8,146 nt of DNA from Planctomycetota bacterium (GTDB lineage: Bacteria; Planctomycetota; Planctomycetia; Pirellulales; Thermoguttaceae), in the NCBI GenBank assembly GCA_013202535.1, contig JABMRP010000785.1:1-8146 (forward strand). The letters run 5' to 3'. Under the pieces are notes generated by a model. That model searched no databases. It was not told the DNA's origin and saw nothing but the letters and a program-made list of their open reading frames with translations. Below are positions 1 to 4,662 of this stretch, in pieces. Each line of letters begins with the position of its first letter. The first letter of the stretch is position 1. The position numbers were made by a program, and so were the translations under genes.

Positions 1-19
1 CATCTCGCGGAGCGAGATG
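1..19 (+). other. Perfect 8-bp hairpin upstream of the sulfatase
   Basis: Bases 1-8 (CATCTCGC) pair exactly with 12-19 (GCGAGATG) around a GGA loop. It ends 24 bases before the sulfatase ATG. It could be the 3' end of a terminator for an upstream gene or a 5' leader structure. No T-run follows (next bases are GCTACTATACGG), so a classical intrinsic terminator reading rightward is not supported, and the element may extend left of the window. Confidence 0.4.
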
Positions 20-29
20 GCTACTATAC

Positions 30-36
30 GGAAGGA
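30..36 (+). promoter_or_regulatory. Shine-Dalgarno deciding the sulfatase start
   Basis: GGAAGGA ends 7 bases before ATG 44. No comparable purine tract precedes the in-frame ATG at 17, whose first bases lie inside a hairpin. This supports the shorter protein beginning MNISRREF. Confidence 0.6.
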
Positions 37-43
37 ACCTCCC

Positions 44-1420
44 ATGAACATTTCCCGACGCGAGTTCGTCCGCCATGCGGCCCTGGGTACGGCCGGTGCG
101 ATGGTTGCGCCGGCGTCGCTTCAGGCCGAGCGGCGCGAAGAGCAGCCGCGGCGTCCCAACTTCCTCTACCTGATGTCCGACCAGCAGCACTGGCAGGCGT
201 TGGGCTGTCAGGATGCGTTCTTCGATACGCCCCATCTCGATCGCTTCGCCGCCGACGCGACACTCTTTGATCGGGCCTTCTGCACCACGCCCCAGTGTTC
301 TCCCAGCCGCTCGTCGATGCTCACCGGCCTGTATCCGAGCAAGACCGGCGTGATGGGCAACGTCGGGGCCACCGGCGGCGACAAGCTGGCGGCCAAGACG
401 ATCGGGGCCATGTTGCAGGAGGCCGGCTATCATACGGCCTACCACGGCAAGTGGCATCTGGGAGGCGATCCCGGGGGCAACGCCGGCTGGGATGAACAGA
501 ACACGCGTGCCAATGACGAGCAGACCACCGCCCGAAGCGTCGAATTCCTGCAATCGGACCGCGCGGGGCAAGAACCGTTTGCGATGGTCGTCTCGTACAC
601 CGATCCGCACGACATCTACCATTTTCGACCCGGGCGGGATAAGCCGGCGGTGCCGAACATCACGCTGCCCAAGTCGTGGCACGAAGAGACGTTTGCCGAC
701 AAGCCGCCGATCCATCGGCAGTTTATGACCGACGACCAGGGCAAGTTCATTCACGGCGCCGCCCAAGACGTTTGGGAAGCGTACCACGATTTCTACCGCC
801 AGAAAGTCCGGCTGGTCGACCGTCAGATGGGCCAGGTGCTGGAAGCCCTTCGCGCGGCCGGGCTGTGGGAAGACACGATCATCATCATCGGGTCCGATCA
901 TGGCGACATGGATACGCACCACCGGCTGGTGTTCAAGGGGCCGTTCATGTACGAGCAGATGGTCCGCGTGCCCCTGCTGATTCGCGTGCCGGGCACACAC
1001 GGCGGTGTGCGGCGGGGGCGGATTGCCGATTACGATACGGTCAACGTCGATCTGGTGCCCACGATCCGCGAGTTCGCCGGCATGGAGCCGATTGCCACCG
1101 ACGGCCTCTCGCTTCGGCCGCTGTTGACCGGTGCCGCCGAGGTGCCGCGCCGCGAGTTTGTCATCGGCCAATATCACGGCAAGCAGCGCTGGGTCAACCC
1201 GATCCGCATGATCCGCACGGCGGGGATGAAGTACATGAAGTACATCGACCACGGCGAAGAACTTTACGACCTGGAAAACGATCCCCACGAGCTGGTCAAT
1301 CTGGCCGGCGATCCGGCGCGGCGAAAGTCCCAGCGCGAACTGGCCGCCGAGTTGGACCGTTGGATCGCGGCCAACGACGATCCGTTTTATGGGCTGAAGA
1401 CAGTGCCTTTGAAACGTTAG
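44..1420 (+). CDS. Tat-exported cysteine-type sulfatase (choline-sulfatase / arylsulfatase-like)
   Basis: A 458-residue sulfatase of the alkaline-phosphatase fold, predicted to hydrolyse sulfate esters outside the cytoplasm; the substrate cannot be read from sequence. The N-terminus has a twin-arginine signal (SRREFV, residues 4-9, then an Ala/Gly/Val stretch to about residue 27), so it is probably exported folded. The active-site motif CSPSR (Cys85 to Arg89) followed by TG at 94-95 fits C-x-P-x-R-x4-TG, in which a formylglycine-generating enzyme oxidises the cysteine. Other expected residues are Asp46 in MSDQQ, KWH at 136-138, DPH at 187-189, SDHG at 284-287 and Lys298. The single-Asp MSDQQ resembles choline sulfatase and phosphonate monoester hydrolase relatives more than the DD type. 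The C-terminal ELYDLENDP block is typical of the family. I chose ATG 44 over the in-frame ATG 17 because GGAAGGA lies 7 bases before it and the Tat motif then sits at the terminus. No maturase gene is nearby. Confidence 0.93.
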   Translation: MNISRREFVRHAALGTAGAMVAPASLQAERREEQPRRPNFLYLMSDQQHWQALGCQDAFFDTPHLDRFAADATLFDRAFCTTPQCSPSRSSMLTGLYPSKTGVMGNVGATGGDKLAAKTIGAMLQEAGYHTAYHGKWHLGGDPGGNAGWDEQNTRANDEQTTARSVEFLQSDRAGQEPFAMVVSYTDPHDIYHFRPGRDKPAVPNITLPKSWHEETFADKPPIHRQFMTDDQGKFIHGAAQDVWEAYHDFYRQKVRLVDRQMGQVLEALRAAGLWEDTIIIIGSDHGDMDTHHRLVFKGPFMYEQMVRVPLLIRVPGTHGGVRRGRIADYDTVNVDLVPTIREFAGMEPIATDGLSLRPLLTGAAEVPRREFVIGQYHGKQRWVNPIRMIRTAGMKYMKYIDHGEELYDLENDPHELVNLAGDPARRKSQRELAAELDRWIAANDDPFYGLKTVPLKR

Positions 1421-1424
1421 CTCG

Positions 1425-1934
1425 TCACGCGATCGTATTTCGCCCGGCGCGTCCGGCCCGTTCGCGGCCGACGACTTCGAGATCGTCGCGATAGAAGCGG
1501 ATGACTTCGGCGGGCCGGAGATTGATCACCAGCCGGCCTTCGGTGTCCCAGCCTTGGCCGTCGAAGAAGAACACCGCCGTGGCGTCGCGCAGATTGCCCG
1601 GCCGTTCGGCCCGCGGGGAGAGGGAATGACCCGGTTGGTCGGCCAGGGCGGTCACCGCCACGAACGCCGCGAGCCGCCCGGATTGGCGACTGCGAACGTA
1701 GGCCACCCCGTCGTCGAAATCGCAATCGATCCAGTCGGCGGTCACGGGATGGGAAGGCCCGGTGGCCAGCTCGACAAACTTGGCCTCCAGCCGTTCGCGC
1801 TGGAGATGGAAGAGCCGTTGGGCGTCGGCCAGACGATGCTGGCCGACTCGGCGGCGCAGCGGTCGCCAGACGCGCGACAACACGCCCGCGACGACGATGG
1901 CGACGATTATCAGGAACCAGCCAATCCCGGTCAT
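1425..1934 (-). CDS. Small membrane-anchored protein of unknown function
   Basis: A 169-residue protein whose function I do not recognise. Residues 3-19 (GIGWFLIIVAIVVAGVL) form one clear transmembrane segment, followed by a basic stretch (RVWRPLRRR) that suggests the N-terminus points outward and the bulk stays in the cytoplasm. Residues 32-55 are probably helical. The C-terminal half (about 65-158) is a compact, probably beta-rich domain with VFFFDGQGWDTEGRL and a later IRFYRDDLEVV. I chose the ATG at 1932-1934 because it places the hydrophobic segment at the terminus, has TTGGGGGA upstream, and lies downstream of a good promoter; an in-frame ATG at 2051 would start upstream of that promoter. 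The gene converges with the sulfatase, leaving 4 bases between the stop codons. It has the look of a planctomycete conserved hypothetical. Confidence 0.75.
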   Translation of the reverse strand: MTGIGWFLIIVAIVVAGVLSRVWRPLRRRVGQHRLADAQRLFHLQRERLEAKFVELATGPSHPVTADWIDCDFDDGVAYVRSRQSGRLAAFVAVTALADQPGHSLSPRAERPGNLRDATAVFFFDGQGWDTEGRLVINLRPAEVIRFYRDDLEVVGRERAGRAGRNTIA

Positions 1935-1995
1935 TGGCAATCCCCCAAGAGAAGTGTTACTGCCCAGCCGGTGCTTGATTTGCTCTACTACTACC

Positions 1996-2025
1996 ATTGT
2001 ACGGCAGGCGGGGGGCATATTGCAA
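1996..2025 (-). promoter_or_regulatory. Candidate sigma-70-type promoter for the small membrane protein
   Basis: On the minus strand, TTGCAA (2025-2020) and TACAAT (2001-1996) are separated by 18 bases. TACAAT matches the -10 consensus at 5 of 6 positions and TTGCAA the -35 at 4 of 6. Transcription would begin near 1989, giving a leader of about 55 bases before the ATG at 1934. The match is by eye and untested; planctomycete promoters are less well characterised than those of E. coli. Confidence 0.4.
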
Positions 2026-2202
2026 GCGTTTTGCCGCCGCGGAGTGGGCAATAGGCGGGAAAACCGGGGTGAGCCCGGCGTTTCAAATCTCGGTCGCCCC
2101 TCCCCCCGGAAACGCTACCCTCCCCGGGCGCGTTTTGATACACTACCTACCACTCGGCGGCCCAACTCGACGAGGTTCTACCCCTCATCGCTGTCCGGCG
2201 AG

Positions 2203-2211
2203 TGATATTAT
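2203..2211 (+). promoter_or_regulatory. Candidate extended -10 promoter for carbonic anhydrase
   Basis: TGATATTAT fits the extended -10 form TGnTATAAT with one mismatch in the hexamer (TATTAT, 2206-2211). No good -35 is seen 17 bases upstream, which is usual for extended -10 promoters. Transcription would start near 2218, leaving about 21 leader bases containing the GAGGG ribosome-binding site. Confidence 0.35.
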
Positions 2212-2238
2212 TCGCAATCCGCACGAGGGCCAGCATCA

Positions 2239-2868
2239 ATGATCACAGCGATCGAAGCACTCCAGCACCTGCGAGAAGGGAATCGTCGCTTCGTCTCGGG
2301 CGTTCGAGATCGCAGCACACTCACTAGCCGGGCACGCCGTAGCGAGTTGTTGGCGGGCCAGGAGCCGTTGGCCGTTGTTCTCGGATGTTCCGACTCGCGC
2401 GTGCCGGCGGAAATCATCTTCGACCAGGGCCTGGGCGACCTGTTTGTCGTCCGCGTGGCCGGAAATATCGTGGCTCCTCCTCAGGTAGGCAGCGTCGAGT
2501 ATGCGGCAGAGCACTTGGGCACAAGGCTGATCGTGGTCTTGGGCCACTCCATGTGCGGGGCCGTTCTGGCCACCCTGGAAGAAATTGAGTGCGGGACGGA
2601 AATCCGTTCGCCAAATCTCCGTTCGGTCATCGACCGCATCCGGCCGTCCGTGGAAGCGTTGCTCCAGACACACCTCCGGGAGGACCCGAAGGCGCTGGTG
2701 TGGCACGCCGTTCGGGCGAACATCCGCGCGTCGGCCAATCACCTGCGACACGAGTCGCAGATCCTCAAGCCATTGATCGAAAGAGACGGGCTCCTCGTCG
2801 TATGTGCCGATTATTCACTGGAGACGGGAATCGTCGATTTCTTCGACGATCCGCCGGAGACCGGCTGA
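2239..2868 (+). CDS. Beta-class carbonic anhydrase
   Basis: A 209-residue cytoplasmic enzyme that interconverts CO2 and bicarbonate, in the bacterial Can/CynT-like group. The zinc ligands are visible: Cys50 and Asp52 in CSDSRV (with Arg54 of the Asp-Arg dyad), then His103 and Cys106 in GHSMCGAV. The VRVAGNIV segment (71-78), the SVEYAAEHLG helix (85-94) and the closing YSLETGIVDFF are also family features, and length is normal. The start is supported by GAGGG at 2225-2229, 9 bases before the ATG. There is no cyanase, SulP transporter or other partner next door, so it probably acts as a general bicarbonate-supplying enzyme, transcribed alone from the extended -10 promoter just upstream. It converges with the lipoprotein gene; 77 bases separate the stops and no clear terminator hairpin is seen there. 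Confidence 0.95.
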   Translation: MITAIEALQHLREGNRRFVSGVRDRSTLTSRARRSELLAGQEPLAVVLGCSDSRVPAEIIFDQGLGDLFVVRVAGNIVAPPQVGSVEYAAEHLGTRLIVVLGHSMCGAVLATLEEIECGTEIRSPNLRSVIDRIRPSVEALLQTHLREDPKALVWHAVRANIRASANHLRHESQILKPLIERDGLLVVCADYSLETGIVDFFDDPPETG

Positions 2869-2945
2869 CAAGCGGATGCCCCTGAGGACCCGCCCCTAGA
2901 GACCCGCAATGCCTGGCTGGACGACGAGAAGTCGATCTCCGTTTC

Positions 2946-3311
2946 CTATTCTATCTTGAAATCTTCTTTGGCTTCGCCCTTGGCCTCGCCAGTTTTCTCC
3001 TCGGCTTTGCCACCGATCCCGGGCAAAGGGACGCCTCCGGCCGCCGTCTCACCGGTGCGGAACAGGGCACCCAACACGGCTCCCCCAACTTTCCCGCCGT
3101 CGACATTTTCCGGCGGTTCGGGCGCGGGGGCCATTTCATCCCAGGGTTCCTCGGGTTCTGCCACGACCGACGGTTCGGAGGCCTGGACGTTTTCGCCCGC
3201 TTTTTTGCCCTTGGGCGAACCGCTGGACTCCTCCGACGAACTCGACGGACCGCAACCGATCAGCAGCGGTCCCACCAGCAACCCCATCAACACCATAGCC
3301 AGTCGCAGCAT
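2946..3311 (-). CDS. Small acidic proline-rich lipoprotein, function unknown
   Basis: A 121-residue predicted lipoprotein. Residues 1-19 are a hydrophobic signal peptide (MLRLAMVLMGLLVGPLLIG) ending in the lipobox LIGC, so Cys20 would be lipidated. The mature part is low complexity: a serine run (SSSSEESSG), acidic/proline segments (EPEEPWDEMAPAPEPPE), a glycine-rich patch (GGKVGGAVLGALFRTGE) and a Lys/Glu tail (KAEEKTGEAKGEAKED). No enzymatic domain is evident; it looks disordered and may act as an envelope tether. The start at 3309-3311 is chosen because of a strong AAGGAG 6 bases upstream and because it puts the signal peptide at the terminus; an in-frame ATG at 3371 would add 20 charged residues and overlap the methyltransferase gene. 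The coding start is 26 bases after the methyltransferase stop, on the same strand, so co-transcription is likely. Confidence 0.75.
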   Translation of the reverse strand: MLRLAMVLMGLLVGPLLIGCGPSSSSEESSGSPKGKKAGENVQASEPSVVAEPEEPWDEMAPAPEPPENVDGGKVGGAVLGALFRTGETAAGGVPLPGIGGKAEEKTGEAKGEAKEDFKIE

Positions 3312-3317
3312 GTCTCT

Positions 3318-3323
3318 CTCCTT
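3318..3323 (-). promoter_or_regulatory. Strong Shine-Dalgarno deciding the lipoprotein start
   Basis: Minus-strand AAGGAG, 6 bases before the ATG at 3309-3311 and just after the methyltransferase stop at 3338. It rules in the short form that begins with the signal peptide. Confidence 0.65.
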
Positions 3324-3337
3324 CGATTTCAAGTTGC

Positions 3338-3967
3338 CTAGGTCTTGCCGGTCGGCCGCCTCAGTAGGCACGACCAGCCCAAGTAGCCTTCCGGGCGTTC
3401 GGGACTTTCGAACCGAAAGGGTCGCAGATGAACAAACTCAAGCAAACGGCCCAGTTCGCCTCGGATCTCTTGCTCGGAAACCCGGGGCGGGCCTCCTTCG
3501 CCGGTCTCTTCCGTGCTGCCGGCAAGCGTCAAGTACAACGAACCGGGCCGGGTCACTCGCCAGAGCAGATCGAGCAGTCGGTCCAGATCCCAACGCCGAA
3601 CGCAGTGATAGAACCCCGCGTCGTAAATGAAATCGAACGAACCGGCGTTCTTGGCGAAGTCGAAAACGTCGCCCAAAACGAAGCGGACCTGGGCCTCTTC
3701 TTGCTCGGCGTGCAGCCGGGCTCTTTCCAGGGCGATGGGGGCGGACTCGACGGCCGTGATCTCGAATCCCCGCCGGGCCAAGAACGCGGCGTCGGCACCG
3801 CTGCCGCAACCCATCTCCAGCATCCGGCAGGGCCGCACGAGTCCTTCGTCGATCACGCGAACCAACTCGCCCGCCGGACGACCCGTTTCCCAAGGCGGGG
3901 TCCCGCGACGATAGAGGGCGTCCCAGTCGGGAGGCCCCTGGGAGGTCGGGTCGAGTGAACGGCTCAT
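3338..3967 (-). CDS. SAM-dependent methyltransferase, TPMT/class I-like
   Basis: A 209-residue soluble class I methyltransferase. The SAM-binding motif I is MLEMGCGSG at 49-57, with the acidic residue ending strand 2 at Glu74 (ITAVES) and a motif IV region FDFIYDAGFYH (111-121). The N-terminal DWDALYRRGTPPWETGRPAGEL (14-35) resembles the thiopurine S-methyltransferase family entry, where a Trp-rich segment caps the active site; family relatives methylate thiols, halides, or selenium and tellurium compounds. The substrate here is not determined. After the fold there is a PPRVSEQEI segment and a closing GWSCLLRR, both common in this group. The ATG at 3965-3967 has AGGA 8 bases upstream. It precedes the lipoprotein gene by 26 bases and follows the phosphoesterase gene by 134 bases, all on the minus strand. 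No convincing promoter was found in that gap. Confidence 0.88.
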   Translation of the reverse strand: MSRSLDPTSQGPPDWDALYRRGTPPWETGRPAGELVRVIDEGLVRPCRMLEMGCGSGADAAFLARRGFEITAVESAPIALERARLHAEQEEAQVRFVLGDVFDFAKNAGSFDFIYDAGFYHCVRRWDLDRLLDLLWRVTRPGSLYLTLAGSTEETGEGGPPRVSEQEIRGELGRLLEFVHLRPFRFESPERPEGYLGWSCLLRRPTGKT

Positions 3968-4101
3968 GTTGGTTTTCCTGTGGTTTCGGCCGAATCCGCA
4001 CTCTATCTAGTGTCGGCTTTAGCAGGCCGTTTGGCAAGCCGTCCGAACGGCGGAGCCGAGATGAGATCAGCGGCAGACGCGGATTCGTCGGCGTCCCGCG
4101 G

Positions 4102-4464
4102 TCACTTGCCGGTCGGAAAAAACACGAACCGCCACTGCGAGGGGGGCTCTTCTAGCCGGACAAGGTGTACCCGCCCCCGCAGCTTTGCCCCCTGTAACTC
4201 GATCTCCCACCGTGCGTCCGACTGCTGCTCGATACGGTAGGTGCCCGCGTCCCAGCGGCTGACCGATCCCCGATCCGCCGAGACGGGCCCTTCGTAATCG
4301 AGATAGGCCGGGCGATGGTCTGCCAGGGCTTCGGCGGTCATGGTCGATCGCTCGTCGGGCGGAAACGGGAGCGACCAGGTTCTCAGCACGTTGTCCACCT
4401 CAAGCATGAAATCCCAGTGCAACCCCTGGGGACATTCATGCTCCAACACCACATAGCGAGGCAT
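4102..4464 (-). CDS. Stand-alone LigD-type 3'-phosphoesterase (PE) domain protein
   Basis: A 120-residue protein that is almost exactly one PE domain (the N-terminal module of bacterial LigD, which trims 3'-phosphate or 3'-ribonucleotide ends during end joining). The pattern is clear: YVVLEHECPQGLHWDFMLEV (4-23), TWSLP (29-33), ADHRPAYLDYEGPV (48-61), SRWDAGTY (69-76), then QGAKLRGRVHLVRL near 91-104. Compared with Pseudomonas LigD as I remember it (His42, His48, Asp50, Arg52, His84, Tyr88), the equivalents are His9, His16, Asp18, His50 and Tyr54; the Arg52 position is Met20, and one residue is inserted between the first two histidines. No ligase or polymerase module and no ku gene is in the window. 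The start has AGGA 9 bases upstream. Activity is plausible but unproven given the changed arginine. Confidence 0.85.
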   Translation of the reverse strand: MPRYVVLEHECPQGLHWDFMLEVDNVLRTWSLPFPPDERSTMTAEALADHRPAYLDYEGPVSADRGSVSRWDAGTYRIEQQSDARWEIELQGAKLRGRVHLVRLEEPPSQWRFVFFPTGK

Positions 4465-4497
4465 CGCAAGGGATCCTGAACCTGAAGAACGTTGGGG

Positions 4498-4503
4498 ATA
4501 ATA
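4498..4503 (-). promoter_or_regulatory. Possible -10 element for the phosphoesterase gene
   Basis: Minus-strand TATTAT lies about 34 bases before the ATG at 4464 and would start transcription near 4491. No good -35 is seen at 16-18 bases. It sits between the REPIN-like element and the gene, which would let the gene be transcribed independently of the DUF11 gene. Confidence 0.25.
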
Positions 4504-4530
4504 CTTGATCGTTTAGCCCGTTGAGAAAGT

Positions 4531-4620
4531 CGTGTGCCACTGCTTGCTTGCAAGCAGTGCTGCGGAGTCGAGCTTGAAACCCGGCAAGAAACACTGCTTG
4601 CAAGCAAGCAGTGGCACACG
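4531..4620. repeat. REPIN-like element: two inverted REP-type hairpins
   Basis: Arms 4531-4559 and 4592-4620 are perfect 29-base reverse complements, separated by a 32-base spacer (4560-4591). Each arm is itself an imperfect palindrome: CACTGCTTG and CAAGCAGTG pair 9 bp around a 4-base loop, preceded on the outer side by the foot CGTGTGC. A pair of such sequences in inverted orientation between two genes is the organisation of REPIN/BIME elements, normally spread by a REP-associated tyrosine transposase (RAYT) acting in trans. No RAYT gene is in the window. It lies in the 198-base gap between the DUF11 gene and the phosphoesterase gene, both on the minus strand. A strong mRNA hairpin at the 3' end of the DUF11 transcript is expected; without a T-run it is not a standard terminator. 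Nothing else notable is seen in this gap. Confidence 0.8.
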
Positions 4621-4662
4621 TTTCGGTCAGTGTCGGCTTTTCACCGCAAGTATACCAAACGA

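Larger units (their letters stand above)
1935..2238. other. Divergent intergenic region with two candidate promoters
   Basis: This 304-base region separates the small membrane protein (leftward) from carbonic anhydrase (rightward). Apart from the two promoter candidates it holds a short GC hairpin (2064-2068 with 2074-2078, CCGGG/CCCGG around GTGAG) and C- or G-rich runs near 2010 and 2098-2107. No RNA gene or credible small ORF was found; the open frames crossing it have no family features. Confidence 0.5.

Noticed and set aside
676..1494. A 272-codon plus-strand frame overlapping the sulfatase
   Set aside because: It is an Arg/Pro-rich frame inside a gene with complete sulfatase motifs, so not credible.
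4102..4464. Remnant of a decayed LigD ligase
   Set aside because: The domain is complete with its own start, ribosome-binding site and stop, and no ligase or polymerase sequence remains on either side.
2946..4464. Phosphoesterase, methyltransferase and lipoprotein as a defence or repair island
   Set aside because: The 134-base gap, unrelated predicted roles, ordinary base composition, and absence of nucleases, helicases or mobile genes give no support for a joint system.
4383..4619. Small frames across the inverted repeat, beginning MCHCLLASS on either strand
   Set aside because: They are translations of the palindromic repeat itself; the same peptide appears on both strands, which is a signature of repeat-derived false genes.
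4531..4620. Intrinsic transcription terminator
   Set aside because: The stem is strong, but neither strand has a T-run after it, and the nested double-palindrome design fits a REPIN better.
4009..4640. A 12-base direct repeat (AGTGTCGGCTTT at 4009-4020 and 4629-4640) flanking the phosphoesterase gene, as a possible insertion target duplication
   Set aside because: A 12-base match is expected about once or twice by chance among all pairs in a window of this size, and no mobile-element gene lies between the copies.
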